Source: Pseudoselenomonas ruminantium
Lineage (GTDB): Bacteria; Bacillota; Negativicutes; Selenomonadales; Selenomonadaceae
Assembly: GCF_900104055.1 (NCBI RefSeq)
Contig: NZ_FNJQ01000015.1
Coordinates: 1-64,000 of the forward strand
DNA length: 64,000 nt
Direction: 5' to 3'
In this document: piece by piece, positions 16,494-25,503 of the stretch
Position numbering within the stretch: the first letter of the stretch is position 1
Layout of the letters: every line of letters starts with the position of its first letter
Position numbers and translations under genes: made by a program
The notes under the pieces: model-generated
Databases searched by the model: none
Seen by the model: the letters and a program-made list of their open reading frames with translations, nothing else
Told to the model about the DNA's origin: nothing

Positions 16494-17882
16494 ATGCATT
16501 ATATTATATTCGGTGCAGGTGAAGTAGGAATAAAGGCTTGGTTTTTTCTTCAAAATGATTGCGTGAAGTGCTTTGTAGACAACTATAAAGCTGGACAAAA
16601 AATGTATGCGACAATGGGGACTATCGAAGTAGAGAAAGATATCATAGACTTTCCTGCTATGATGGAAATATACAACGAGGGTCAAACCATTGTCGTGGTA
16701 GCTTCAGGAAACTATTCACAGGAGATGGTTTCACAGCTTTTAGAAGCTGGGGGTGACAGATATTTTGTGTTCAGTGAATCAGATACTATTAAGATATGGC
16801 CAATGTTGCCTTATTATCGTCTGTATAGGCGTTGGGAGCATGTATCGTATACCAAGCGATTGTTTGACCATAATATTTCTGTATATAAAAATGTGGCCAT
16901 ACTTGGTGCTAATGAATTTTTACCATACCTTATTTCTGCTATTGCATTTCAAGCTGGATTTGAACATATCATTGGTGTGATTGACACTCCAGAAGCGCAT
17001 GAAGCCAACAAATTAGGGCTGCCACTGATTGACTGGGAAGAAGCTAAGAGAAAAATAGATTGTCTTGTTGTTAATTCGCATCGGGCCGATACATACTATT
17101 GTGATGAACTGGAAGAGTGCGAGCATGATTTCCATATTCTACGTTTATTTGAAGTAGAACAAGAGATGCCAATGTTTTTTCATCCAGAACTTAAGAAATA
17201 TAAAGGCATTCATAAGGGGAAGAGATGCTTTGTGTTGGGAAATGGTCCATCGCTTACAGTTGAAGATTTAGAAGTCCTTCATGATAATAATGAGATATGC
17301 ATTGGATGTAATAAAGTTTACAGGATATATCCTAAAACGAAGTGGCGTGCGGACTATCTTATGGTGACAGACCATAGGGTCATTGAAGAGATGAGAAAAG
17401 ATAACTTGGAGGATGTTCCTGGTGTAAAATTTATAGCTGACCAAAATCATAGAGAGAATGAATTTTTGTTGGATGGTTTTGAACCTGTGCATTTTTTTGA
17501 AGAGGCCTATTATCCACGGAATTATCCCAAGTTCTCTGATGATATTACCAAAGGTGTATACTTGGGTTGGACAGTTATCTATGATATGTCTCTGCAATTT
17601 GCTGCATATATGGGCTTTGATGAGATATATATACTAGGGGTTGATTTATCGTTTACAAAAGACATTGGAAAGAAAGAAGAGCATTTTATTAATGGTTACA
17701 TAAAAGAAGAAGACAGACATCTTTACAAAAATGTTGGTGATGATGTAAGTCTGCCTAGGATAGTTCGCGCTTTCGAAAAGGCAGAAAAGTACTCCCGTCA
17801 GCATGGTTTCCGTATTTATAATGCTACCCGTGGTGGCAATCTAGAGGCTTTTGAGAGAATAGAATTTGATAAGCTGTTTTAG
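16494..17882 (+). CDS. DUF115 (Maf-like) protein with N-terminal Rossmann-like domain
   Basis: 462 residues. The N-terminus MHYIIFGAGEVGIKAWFF is a dinucleotide-type glycine loop, and the domain to ~100 resembles the Rossmann-like module found on many proteins of this island. From ~230, KGIHKGKRCFVLGNGPSLTVEDLEVL and IGCNKVYRIYPKTKWRADYLMVTD match DUF115, the core of motility-associated factors (Maf). Maf proteins transfer pseudaminic- or legionaminic-type sugars to flagellin. YILGVDLSF near 380 is another DUF115 feature. The protein is probably cytoplasmic. It heads a run with the NeuD-type acetyltransferase 15 bases downstream, so it is the best candidate for the transferase that attaches the island's sugar to protein. 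Acceptor and donor are inferred. Confidence 0.78.
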   Translation: MHYIIFGAGEVGIKAWFFLQNDCVKCFVDNYKAGQKMYATMGTIEVEKDIIDFPAMMEIYNEGQTIVVVASGNYSQEMVSQLLEAGGDRYFVFSESDTIKIWPMLPYYRLYRRWEHVSYTKRLFDHNISVYKNVAILGANEFLPYLISAIAFQAGFEHIIGVIDTPEAHEANKLGLPLIDWEEAKRKIDCLVVNSHRADTYYCDELEECEHDFHILRLFEVEQEMPMFFHPELKKYKGIHKGKRCFVLGNGPSLTVEDLEVLHDNNEICIGCNKVYRIYPKTKWRADYLMVTDHRVIEEMRKDNLEDVPGVKFIADQNHRENEFLLDGFEPVHFFEEAYYPRNYPKFSDDITKGVYLGWTVIYDMSLQFAAYMGFDEIYILGVDLSFTKDIGKKEEHFINGYIKEEDRHLYKNVGDDVSLPRIVRAFEKAEKYSRQHGFRIYNATRGGNLEAFERIEFDKLF

Positions 17883-17896
17883 AGACGGAGAAAACA

Positions 17897-18532
17897 ATGA
17901 AGCATTTAATTATCATAGGCGTTGGCGGCTATGCACGTGAAGTGTACTGGCATGCACAAGGTTCTATTGGATATGGTGAAGAGTGGGATGTTAAGGGATT
18001 TCTTGATGGCGATATAAAGTTGCCGGAGAAGGAATATAAAAAGCTTCCATTGCCTTTGCTGGGGGAGGTAGGGAAATATCCCGTAGAGGATGATGATATT
18101 TTCATATGTGCTATAGCATCTCCTGTTGGCAGGAAGAAACTTGTGGAGATAATGCTATCCTGTGGGGCTAAATTCATAAACCTCATTCACAAGACAGCTA
18201 TCATACATGATACAGCAAAGATAGGTATAGGTAATATCATAGGGCACTTTACTACTATTCACGATTTATCCGTTATAGGAAATTATGTCATCTTGAATGG
18301 CCGTGATGGCATAGGACATGATGCAGTAGTAGGGGATTACTCTAGTCTAATGGGAGTGGTCAGCATCAATGGTTATGCCGTAGTAGGAAAAAGGACCTTC
18401 TGGGGAACGAATTCTGTGGCCATGGCCCATAGCAAGATTGAAGATGATGCATATGTTGGCGTGGCCAGCGTGGTGTTCAAGCGTGTGAAGAAAGGCCAGC
18501 GGGTCTTTGGCAATCCGGCGATGCCATTGTAA
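17897..18532 (+). CDS. NeuD/PglD-type sugar O- or N-acyltransferase
   Basis: A 211-residue acyltransferase. Residues 1-85 form the N-terminal Rossmann-like sugar-binding domain beginning LIIIGVGGYAREVYWHA, as in NeuD and PglD. Residues ~95-205 form a left-handed beta helix with hexapeptide repeats such as IGIGNIIGHFT, VIGNYVILNG and VVGDYSSLMG, ending RVFGNPAMPL. The usual catalytic histidine is represented by GIGHDAVVGDYS. These enzymes use acetyl-CoA or another acyl donor on amino or hydroxyl groups of nucleotide-activated sugars. Because ACP and KAS genes follow in the same operon, an acyl-ACP donor is conceivable here (inference). Confidence 0.85.
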   Translation: MKHLIIIGVGGYAREVYWHAQGSIGYGEEWDVKGFLDGDIKLPEKEYKKLPLPLLGEVGKYPVEDDDIFICAIASPVGRKKLVEIMLSCGAKFINLIHKTAIIHDTAKIGIGNIIGHFTTIHDLSVIGNYVILNGRDGIGHDAVVGDYSSLMGVVSINGYAVVGKRTFWGTNSVAMAHSKIEDDAYVGVASVVFKRVKKGQRVFGNPAMPL

Positions 18533-18555
18533 GTGTTGCGTGGAGTGTTTTTGCT

Positions 18556-19248
18556 ATGATGAATTTTTCAAGATACATACTAAGATATTCTGAATCGAAT
18601 ATGTACTTAGAAATAGAAAATGATGCTGCTTTATTAATTGACCCGAATCGATCGGAAGAAGCGCTTGTCGCACTGAAGAAAAATAAAATACAGTCGCTGT
18701 ATATTCTTCTTACACATGAGCATTTTGATCATATTACAGGTGTGAACTGGTATAAAAAGCAGTTCGACACTACAGTGATATGCCAAAGAAAATGTGCAGA
18801 AAGCATAAGCGTAGCCAAAAACAACCGTCCCTTTGTTTTTATGCCAATGGTAGAAGATAAAACAGAGACGGAAAAAAGAGAAATACTGGATTTCTATGAT
18901 GCCTTGCCGGTTGAGCCTATCGATGTAGATATTGTTTTTGATGACAGTTATGTTTTTGAATGGCAAGGGCATCATATAAGCATGCAGTCTTGTCCAGGTC
19001 ATTCCATGGGCAGTTCTGTAATTATAGTTGATAACACCCATGTTTTCACGGGAGACTATATGATTCCTGATACACCTATAATCTTACGTTTTCCAGGAGG
19101 TTCTAAGACTTTATATAAGCAAAAGACAGAATCATTTCTTCTTGGCTTAAAAGATGATCTTATGATTATGCCTGGGCATAGTGAACCTTGCTTGTGCAAG
19201 AATTTGGTGTATCAGAATGGATGTTTTATGAGGGAAAAGGATTGCTGA
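18556..19248 (+). CDS. Metallo-beta-lactamase-fold hydrolase
   Basis: A 230-residue cytoplasmic MBL-fold protein. The zinc ligands are visible: THEHFDH (53-59), PGHSMGS (about 147), FTGDYM (about 165) and MPGHSEPC (about 209), which completes a binuclear site. The family is mixed and includes thioesterases, glyoxalase II and lactonases. It lies between a sugar acyltransferase and an ACP/KAS III pair, so a thioesterase or acyl-hydrolase role is a natural guess but unproven. The ATG at 18556 follows a weak ribosome site (TTGCT context); a second methionine is the next codon. The next gene starts 20 bases downstream. Confidence 0.8.
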   Translation: MMNFSRYILRYSESNMYLEIENDAALLIDPNRSEEALVALKKNKIQSLYILLTHEHFDHITGVNWYKKQFDTTVICQRKCAESISVAKNNRPFVFMPMVEDKTETEKREILDFYDALPVEPIDVDIVFDDSYVFEWQGHHISMQSCPGHSMGSSVIIVDNTHVFTGDYMIPDTPIILRFPGGSKTLYKQKTESFLLGLKDDLMIMPGHSEPCLCKNLVYQNGCFMREKDC

Positions 19249-19268
19249 ATCTTGAAAGGAGAAAAATC

Positions 19269-19493
19269 ATGCAGGAAAAAGATTTTTTGGAGAAGATGGC
19301 TGAGATTATGGATACGGAAGCAGAGCTTTCTATGGATACGGTACTAAAGGATGTTGAGGAATGGGATTCTCTTAGCTATGTAGCTTTTTTGGCTTTTGGT
19401 GCAACCATTGCGAAAGAGAAAATTTGGCCCGCAGATGTGAAGGCTGCTGAAACTTTGCGTGATTTGTATAATCTGCTGATGGGGGATAAGTAA
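19269..19493 (+). CDS. Acyl carrier protein (first of two)
   Basis: 74 residues from ATG 19269, preceded by AAAGGAG. The phosphopantetheine attachment serine is Ser34 in EEWDSLSY, the usual D-S-L motif. The surroundings are acidic and four-helical, as in ACPs, although the later part (AKEKIWPADVKAAETLRD) is more basic than in a housekeeping ACP. The gene overlaps the following KAS III gene (TAATG), so carrier and condensing enzyme are made together. It differs clearly from the second ACP at 23939, suggesting separate partners. It is expected to carry the growing or modified acyl chain. Confidence 0.85.
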   Translation: MQEKDFLEKMAEIMDTEAELSMDTVLKDVEEWDSLSYVAFLAFGATIAKEKIWPADVKAAETLRDLYNLLMGDK

Positions 19494-20527
19494 TGCTTGG
19501 CAAATTATCCGGGGTAGTAATCGAAGCTGTGGGAGCTGTAGTCAGCAAAAATCGTGTGTCCGTGGAAGCTAGATGCAAGAATCTGTTGTCTGCCAAGAAA
19601 GCATCGAGGTTGGCAAAGGGCACTGGTATACATAAGCTCAGTATTGCAGTGCCTGAAGTTTGTACTTCAGATTTATGCTATCAGGCAGCGGAAAAGATTT
19701 TTGCAAGTGGCTGGGATAGAAATGATATAGGTGCACTTATCTTTATTACGCAAACAGCGGATTATCTTACCCCAGCTACTAGCTACTATTTACAGGAACG
19801 TTTGCATTTGCCAAAGGATATTATTGCCTATGATGTAAACCTTGGTTGTTCTGGATTTGTTTATGGAATTTTTCAGGCAGCGAGCATGCTGACTTTTTTG
19901 GGAGGTCGTAAAGTTCTGTTGATGGTCGGAGATACTTCCAGCAGGAACGCTTTCCCTCAGGACACAGGGCTTCTTTCTATAGCAGGAGATGCTGGAGCTG
20001 CAGCAATCATTGGTTCTAATGAGACTTCTGAGATTGTTTTCCATATTGAAAGTTTTGGTGAGCGAGCTGATATGCTCTTGGTGAAGCGTGGCGGCTATCG
20101 TGCCTTGCGTTTGACTGAAGGTGAAAGACTGACTGACAATATAGAGAATTATTGCAACATGGATGGCCTTGGGGTAATGGCTTTTTCTCTTGAAGATGTG
20201 CCTAAAAATATAGAGCAACTTTTTGAGTATGCTTCTATTGGTATTGAGGAAATCGAGCTGGCTTTGGTCCACCAGGCAAATAGTATGATAGTCTCGTCTT
20301 TGGCAGATAAGCTGGGGATACAACGAGAGAAAATGCCTTTCCGTTCGGAGAATATAGGCAATACCAGTTCGGCGTCCATTCCTGTTCTTATGTCAGAAAT
20401 GCAAAGGAGAGGCGAGTTTAAGCCTTTCAGGAAGGTGTTGCTTTCAGGTTTTGGCGTGGGAATGTCTGTAGCTTCTGCTATTGTAGATTTGAGCCATACA
20501 AAAGTTTTGGAGACTGGTGAGCTATGA
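19493..20527 (+). CDS. Beta-ketoacyl-ACP synthase III-like enzyme (first)
   Basis: A 344-residue thiolase-fold protein of the FabH type. The catalytic triad is complete: Cys119 in NLGCSGFVYG, His260 in VHQANSMIV and Asn290 in IGNTSSASIP. FabH normally joins an acyl-CoA primer to malonyl-ACP; related enzymes form esters, amides or unusual C-C bonds. The N-terminal 40 residues differ from standard FabH. It overlaps the ACP gene upstream and the SDR gene downstream by a few bases each. Two KAS III genes in one operon without FabF or FabD argue against ordinary fatty-acid synthesis and for one or two dedicated condensations. Confidence 0.85.
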   Translation: MLGKLSGVVIEAVGAVVSKNRVSVEARCKNLLSAKKASRLAKGTGIHKLSIAVPEVCTSDLCYQAAEKIFASGWDRNDIGALIFITQTADYLTPATSYYLQERLHLPKDIIAYDVNLGCSGFVYGIFQAASMLTFLGGRKVLLMVGDTSSRNAFPQDTGLLSIAGDAGAAAIIGSNETSEIVFHIESFGERADMLLVKRGGYRALRLTEGERLTDNIENYCNMDGLGVMAFSLEDVPKNIEQLFEYASIGIEEIELALVHQANSMIVSSLADKLGIQREKMPFRSENIGNTSSASIPVLMSEMQRRGEFKPFRKVLLSGFGVGMSVASAIVDLSHTKVLETGEL

Positions 20528-21285
20528 AGGAAGTAGTATTCGATTTCAGTGGCAAAAATTTTGTGGTGGTGGGCGCTTCTTCTGGCATGGGGCGTCAGGT
20601 GGCTACAGAGCTGATTGAGTCAGGGGCAAATGTGCTTATAGTTGCCAGAAACATGAAAAGGCTGGAGGAAGTTAAAGCACTGGCCAGTGAGAGAGTTCAT
20701 ATAGCTTGCCTTGATGTAGTTTCATCTTCACATGAAGAATGGGATAAAGCGTTTGCAGATTTTGCTGCGAAGGTTGGCAAACTTAATGGTGGTGTTTATA
20801 CTGCTGGAATTACTGGCTGCACACCACTTAAGGCATATGATGAAAATCTTGCTAAAAGTATGATGGATATTTCTGTTGCTGGTGGTGTGAAATTCATGCA
20901 ACATGCTACCAGGAAAAAATATGCTGATGCAGGTGCATCGTATGTTATCTTTTCTTCTGTTGCAGCCTATGAGGGCCCGAAGGGAATACTTTTTTATGCG
21001 GCAGCCAAAGGAGCGGTTCACTCGGCTGTGCGGGTGATGTCCAAGGAGATTTCACATCGAGGCCAACGTGTAAATAGTGTCAGCCCCGGATGGATTCAGA
21101 CGGAGATGACTACCACATATTTAGATAGTGTTGGTGTGGATAAAGAGGAAATTCACACCGGCCCTTTAGGAGTGGGGACTCCACAGGATGTTTCAGGCAT
21201 GGTGCTGTTTTTGCTTAGTAATCGTGCTAAATGGATTACAGGACAGGATTTCGTGATTGATGGCGGGTATTTGAATGCCCGTTAA
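20524..21285 (+). CDS. SDR oxidoreductase, FabG-like ketoreductase
   Basis: A 253-residue classical SDR. GASSGMG (17-23) is the cofactor loop. Near 142-158, IFSSVAAYEG supplies the serine and FYAAAKG the Tyr-x-x-x-Lys pair. The C-terminal ITGQDFVIDGGY is typical of FabG relatives. The start codon overlaps the upstream KAS III stop (ATGA) and the next KAS III gene begins 25 bases later, which suggests it reduces the ketone made by one of them. Whether the substrate is ACP-bound or a free sugar-like molecule cannot be seen. Confidence 0.85.
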   Translation: MKEVVFDFSGKNFVVVGASSGMGRQVATELIESGANVLIVARNMKRLEEVKALASERVHIACLDVVSSSHEEWDKAFADFAAKVGKLNGGVYTAGITGCTPLKAYDENLAKSMMDISVAGGVKFMQHATRKKYADAGASYVIFSSVAAYEGPKGILFYAAAKGAVHSAVRVMSKEISHRGQRVNSVSPGWIQTEMTTTYLDSVGVDKEEIHTGPLGVGTPQDVSGMVLFLLSNRAKWITGQDFVIDGGYLNAR

Positions 21286-21309
21286 GTTTTGAGTTATGGA
21301 GTGATTAGC

Positions 21310-22374
21310 ATGAGCATAGATAGCAAAATAGCGCAGGTAGTAGGGGTGGCTGCATCCGTTCCTGACAAGCAATTTGACCTTATGGATTTGGATATCGATG
21401 ACTATACTCTAAAGCGAACCATGAAGCTGACAGGGATACACAAGATCCGACAGGCTCCCCCAGAAATGTCAGCTGCCGATTATTGCATTGACGCAGCCAA
21501 GAAACTTTTCAGAGATCTATCCATAGATCCCAAGACCATTGACGGCATAGTGATGCTTACGCCACATCCTAATTACATATATCCTGGGGATAGTGGCTTG
21601 ATCCAGAGTGCACTGGGGATTCCGACAAAATGTATTGTCATGGACATCAACCATTCATGCACAGGGGTAATCTATGGGATTTTCACAGCCTCATTGCTGG
21701 TGGAAAGCGGACAGTGCCAAAATGTATTGGTCTGTTGTGGTGATACGGCGGCCAAGCATATGAATCCAAGAGACAGGGCCTTAAAAATGGTGGCGGGAGA
21801 TGGCGGTTCAGCTTTGTTGGTTACGGCTGGAGGCAAACTTCCCATGAAGTATTCCTTTGTCCATGATGGCAGTGGGCTGAAGTATCTTTACACCCCTGCA
21901 GGTGGGGAGAGGATGCCTATCCAGCCGGGTGTGACGGACATAGAATCAACTGATGCTGAGGGCAATGTCCGTACCTTGGAGGAGGAGTTCATGGACGGGC
22001 TGGAAGTCATGCGGTTCGTCATGAATGAGATGCCTCCACGAGTGGATGAGGTTTTGGCACAGCAGGGCTGGTCTAAAGATGAGGTTGGTGCATTCGTGTT
22101 CCATCAGGCCAACGAGTTTATGGTAAAGAGCCTGGTGCGGGCCATGAAACTTAGCAAGAAGAAGGCTATGGTTCAGGTGGACGGATACGGCAATATCGGC
22201 GGAGGCTCTGTGCTTTTGGCCATGTGCCTGGAGCGGGAGCATAGGAGTGAATGGCAAAAGACGGTGCTTTGCAGCTTTGGTACTGGCATGTCAGGGGCGG
22301 CTTTGGCAGCTGATTTTAGTGAAACGCATTTCTGTGAAGTCAGTGAATGCAGCACGGTACAAGTTGAAGTGTAG
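21310..22374 (+). CDS. Beta-ketoacyl-ACP synthase III-like enzyme (second)
   Basis: 354 residues from ATG 21310, with GGAG eight bases upstream; an in-frame TTG at 21289 lacks a site. The triad is Cys117 (NHSCTGVIYG), His265 (FHQANEFMV) and Asn295 (YGNIGGGSV). The GNIGGGS version differs from the GNTSSAS of the first enzyme, and overall the two are only distantly alike, so they are not a recent duplication. Substitutions at this position are seen in KAS III relatives with altered primers. It lies between the SDR gene and the isomerase-like gene. Its specific condensation is unknown. Confidence 0.85.
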   Translation: MSIDSKIAQVVGVAASVPDKQFDLMDLDIDDYTLKRTMKLTGIHKIRQAPPEMSAADYCIDAAKKLFRDLSIDPKTIDGIVMLTPHPNYIYPGDSGLIQSALGIPTKCIVMDINHSCTGVIYGIFTASLLVESGQCQNVLVCCGDTAAKHMNPRDRALKMVAGDGGSALLVTAGGKLPMKYSFVHDGSGLKYLYTPAGGERMPIQPGVTDIESTDAEGNVRTLEEEFMDGLEVMRFVMNEMPPRVDEVLAQQGWSKDEVGAFVFHQANEFMVKSLVRAMKLSKKKAMVQVDGYGNIGGGSVLLAMCLEREHRSEWQKTVLCSFGTGMSGAALAADFSETHFCEVSECSTVQVEV

Positions 22375-22402
22375 TTTGAGCAAAGCAGGGAGGTGAGCAG
22401 AT

Positions 22403-23914
22403 TTGAAAAATATTCCTGCAATGAAAATAGCTGTCGTAGCGGCCAGCCGTAATGGTTTCTCCGAGGAACTGTCTGCGAATCGTCGCAAGAAAGTGGCAGA
22501 AATATACCGCTCTAAATACGATGAGGCAGATATATACGAATGCCCTATCTGCGTAGGCGACAATGAGGTTAGCGTGGGCAGGGTGTTGAAAAATATCCAG
22601 AAGGAAGAATGTAATGCCCTGTGCATTTATTTGGGGAATTATGGTCCTGAGATAGCTGAGACCATGCTGGCGGAGAAATTTTTTGGGCCTGTGATGTTTT
22701 GCGCTGCGGCAGAGGACGATAGCGAGGATTTGTTTGATGGTCGTGGGGATGCTTATTGCGGTATGCTGAATGCCAGCTATGCGTTGGGAATACGGAACAA
22801 GCGTGTTTATATTCCCGAGGAGCCGGTCGGCGATACGGCTGAGTGTGCGGAGATGATACATGATTTCCTGCCCATTGCCCGTGCTGTGGAGGGATTGAGA
22901 AATCTAAAGATCATTTCTTTTGGACCGCGTCCCAATAATTTCCTGGCCTGTAATGCACCCATCAAGCCTTTGTTTGACCTTGGTGTAGAGATTGAGGAAA
23001 ACTCAGAGCTTGATTTGCTGGATGCTTTCCAGAAGCATGAAGGGGATAAGCGTATTCCCGGACTGGTAGAGGAGATGGCGACTGAACTCGGTGCGGGGAG
23101 TGCCTCGCCGGGGATACTGCCGAAGCTGGCCCAGTATGAGCTGACCTTGATGGACTGGATACGCACGCACAAAGGTCAGCGCAAGTATGTTGCCCTGACC
23201 AGCAAATGCTGGCCTGCCTTTGCACCACAGTTTGGCTTTGTGCCTTGCTATGTGAACAGTCGCTTGACGGCCAAGGGATACCCTGTGGCTTGTGAGGTGG
23301 ATATCTATGGTGCCTTGTCTGAGTATATAGGTACCTGCGTGACAGCTGATGCGGTGACAATCCTCGACATAAACAATTCCGTGCCAAGGGGGATGTATGA
23401 GGAGAGCATCAGGGGACAGAGCTTTATTGATGGCACATACGGCTTGCGAGATCTTTTTATGGCGTTCCACTGCGGTAATACGTCAGCCTGCAAGATGAAG
23501 GACTGCAAGCTGTGCAGCCATCAAATGATGTCCAAGAACCTGCCGGAAGAAATTACCCAAGGCACACTTCAGGGTGATTTACAGTCTGGCAAGGCCACTT
23601 TGTACAGGCTGCAAAGTACGGCAGCTGGAAAACTCTGTGCTTATGTGGCTCAAGGTGAGATTCTCCCCGTGGCGACAAAATCCTATGGTAGTATTGGTAT
23701 TTGCGCTGTCAAGGGTATGGGACGGTTTTATCGTCATGTGCTGGTGGAAAAGCATTTCCCACATCATGGTGCAGTGCTTTTTGGACATTATGGCCAGGCT
23801 GTGTATGAAGTTTTCAGATATCTTGGCATAGAAGCTGCAGATATAGACTATAACAGGCTTGAAGGGGATTTCTATGAGACAGAAAATCCATTTTACCGAG
23901 GCTTGTCAGTTTGA
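22403..23914 (+). CDS. L-fucose/L-arabinose isomerase-like protein
   Basis: The 503-residue protein has the fold and order of FucI/AraA-type ketol isomerases: an N-terminal Rossmann domain (MKIAVVAASRNGFSEE), a middle domain with GPRPNNFLACNAP near 175, and a C-terminal domain with CEVDIYGALSEYIG near 300, where the glutamate and aspartate would be metal ligands. DINNSVPRG and FHCGNTSACKM follow. The start is a TTG with GGAGGTG eight bases upstream. No sugar-uptake or fucose genes are near. Among ACP, KAS III and transketolase genes it probably interconverts a ketose and aldose that feeds the transketolase, or has been recruited to another substrate (inference). Confidence 0.75.
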   Translation: MKNIPAMKIAVVAASRNGFSEELSANRRKKVAEIYRSKYDEADIYECPICVGDNEVSVGRVLKNIQKEECNALCIYLGNYGPEIAETMLAEKFFGPVMFCAAAEDDSEDLFDGRGDAYCGMLNASYALGIRNKRVYIPEEPVGDTAECAEMIHDFLPIARAVEGLRNLKIISFGPRPNNFLACNAPIKPLFDLGVEIEENSELDLLDAFQKHEGDKRIPGLVEEMATELGAGSASPGILPKLAQYELTLMDWIRTHKGQRKYVALTSKCWPAFAPQFGFVPCYVNSRLTAKGYPVACEVDIYGALSEYIGTCVTADAVTILDINNSVPRGMYEESIRGQSFIDGTYGLRDLFMAFHCGNTSACKMKDCKLCSHQMMSKNLPEEITQGTLQGDLQSGKATLYRLQSTAAGKLCAYVAQGEILPVATKSYGSIGICAVKGMGRFYRHVLVEKHFPHHGAVLFGHYGQAVYEVFRYLGIEAADIDYNRLEGDFYETENPFYRGLSV

Positions 23915-23938
23915 ATTGGATTTGGAGGAAAAACGATT

Positions 23939-24178
23939 ATGACTAACATGGAAAAATATATTGAAGCTTTTGTTGAAAACCTTGATGTAACTGCAGAAGA
24001 TGCTCCAAAACTGGAATATCAGGCTATACCTACGTGGGACAGCGTGGGGCATATGGGACTTATTGCAGGGATTGAGGATGCCTTTGATATTGAGATGGAG
24101 ACAGATGATATCGTAGAATTTGGTTCTTTTGCCAAGGGAATCGAGATTTTGAAGAAGTACGACGTGGTTATTGAGTGA
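23939..24178 (+). CDS. Acyl carrier protein (second)
   Basis: 79 residues. Ser35 in PTWDSVGHMGLI is the expected 4'-phosphopantetheine site (D-S-V). The downstream IEDAFDIEMETDDIVEFGS is a classic acidic ACP helix III with the D-I-x-D pattern. The ATG follows TTGGAGG. It sits 25 bases after the isomerase-like gene and 18 bases before the dehydratase gene, which it probably serves. Confidence 0.87.
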   Translation: MTNMEKYIEAFVENLDVTAEDAPKLEYQAIPTWDSVGHMGLIAGIEDAFDIEMETDDIVEFGSFAKGIEILKKYDVVIE

Positions 24179-24196
24179 CAGGGGAGGTCAGGAAAC

Positions 24197-24679
24197 ATGG
24201 CAGCTAAGTTTGACCCAATATATAAGATTGGCGCTTATGAAATACAACAGTATCAGCAGAACAGGTATCCGTTGCTTTTCCTGGACGTGGTAGAGGAAGT
24301 CATCCCTGGTGAGTATGTAAGAGCCAAGAAAAACTTTACCTATGATGAGTGGTTCTTCCCAGCGCATTTTGCTGATGAGCCTAATGTGCCTGGTTTTATC
24401 CAGATGGAGATACTGGCTCAAACGTTTATTATGACTTTCTTGTCCATGCCAGAACACAAGGGCAAGAAGACGGCGTTTCTTAATGTGGATAACCTTCGCT
24501 TCCGCAGGAAACTGGAGCCAGGGGACACGCTCATCATTGAGGCCCGCCTGAAATCCTTCCGTCGTGGTGTGGCCCAGGGACATGTGGAGGCTACGGTGGA
24601 CGGTGAATTTGCTCTTTCAGCCGACCTTAAGATTGGCTTGCCGGATATCATGCGGGAGTTTGTTCCGGGAGAGAAATGA
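24197..24679 (+). CDS. FabZ-like hot-dog 3-hydroxyacyl-ACP dehydratase
   Basis: A 160-residue single hot-dog-fold protein. RYPLLFLDVVEEVIPGEYV matches the first strand of FabZ. PAHFADEPNVPGFIQMEILAQ matches the active-site helix, with His57 and Glu71 separated by 14 residues exactly as in FabZ. The usual P-G-H-F-P is P-A-H-F-A here, so the family match is clear but divergent. It would dehydrate a 3-hydroxyacyl-ACP. The stop overlaps the transketolase start. Together with the SDR and KAS III it supplies a condense-reduce-dehydrate set. Confidence 0.82.
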   Translation: MAAKFDPIYKIGAYEIQQYQQNRYPLLFLDVVEEVIPGEYVRAKKNFTYDEWFFPAHFADEPNVPGFIQMEILAQTFIMTFLSMPEHKGKKTAFLNVDNLRFRRKLEPGDTLIIEARLKSFRRGVAQGHVEATVDGEFALSADLKIGLPDIMREFVPGEK

Positions 24680-25503
24680 TTATGAACTATGCAGAGATAG
24701 AAAATCACGCCAGAAATATGCGCAAGCTCATGCTGGATATGGGCAAGCACGCCGGAGGACATGCAGCTCATCTGGGGGGAGCTATGTCCATTGCCGATGT
24801 GATGGCAGTACTTTACTTTGGCGTGACCAATATAAGGGAAAAGGGCATGGAATCCCCTGAGCGTGATAGGGTTATTCTCAGCAAGGGGCATGCTTCCTTG
24901 GGGCTTTACTCGGCCTTGATGGAAGCCGGAATCATGGACGAGGCTTTGAAAGATACCTTTGAGGATGATGACAGCAGCCTCCTGGGGCATCCTGTGCAAA
25001 ATCGGGAAATAGGCATTGAGTTCACCAATGGCTCCCTGGGCATGGGTTTGTCCTTGGGGATTGGGGTGGCTATCGGTTGCAAGAAGAAGGGCCTACCCAA
25101 TCATGTCTATGTGATTTTGGGAGATGGCGAATGCAATGAGGGTTCCGTTTGGGAGGCATTTATGTCTGCCCCAAATTTCAAGCTGGGCAATCTGACCGCT
25201 ATCATCGACTGCAACAAGTTTCAGCTTAGTGGTGCCAACGATGAAGTGATGTCGCTGGGGAATCTGTCAGGGAAACTGAAAGCTTTTGGATGGGAGACTG
25301 TGCAGGTAGACGGCCACGATGTGGAAGCGCTATGCGCGGCTCTAGCTAAAAAGGAAGATAAACACGTGCCCTTGGCTGTCGTTATGGACACGGTGAAGGG
25401 CAAAGGCATGTCTTTTGCGGAGAACGACAATGGCTGGCATCATGCCGTAGTGACGCAGAAATTCTATGAGCAGGGCCTGAAAGACCTGGGATTTGGAGAA
25501 TGA
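24676..25503 (+). CDS. Transketolase, N-terminal (thiamine diphosphate-binding) subunit
   Basis: 275 residues covering the first third of transketolase. GHAAHLGGAMSIADVMAVLYF and SKGHASLGLYSAL are family motifs. GDGECNEGSVWEAF near 145 is the thiamine-diphosphate/magnesium motif (GDG...N), followed by DCNKFQLSG. It needs the partner encoded by the next gene, with which it overlaps by four bases. Split transketolases are common in archaea and in secondary-metabolite and sugar clusters. Its position at the end of the ACP/KAS operon implies that a two-carbon ketol unit is moved onto or from an intermediate of this pathway (inference). Confidence 0.9.
   Translation: MIMNYAEIENHARNMRKLMLDMGKHAGGHAAHLGGAMSIADVMAVLYFGVTNIREKGMESPERDRVILSKGHASLGLYSALMEAGIMDEALKDTFEDDDSSLLGHPVQNREIGIEFTNGSLGMGLSLGIGVAIGCKKKGLPNHVYVILGDGECNEGSVWEAFMSAPNFKLGNLTAIIDCNKFQLSGANDEVMSLGNLSGKLKAFGWETVQVDGHDVEALCAALAKKEDKHVPLAVVMDTVKGKGMSFAENDNGWHHAVVTQKFYEQGLKDLGFGE

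Noticed and set aside
19493-22374. KAS III genes as the housekeeping fabH
   Set aside because: Two dissimilar copies lie without fabD, fabF or acc genes and are mixed with sugar enzymes; a dedicated role is more likely.
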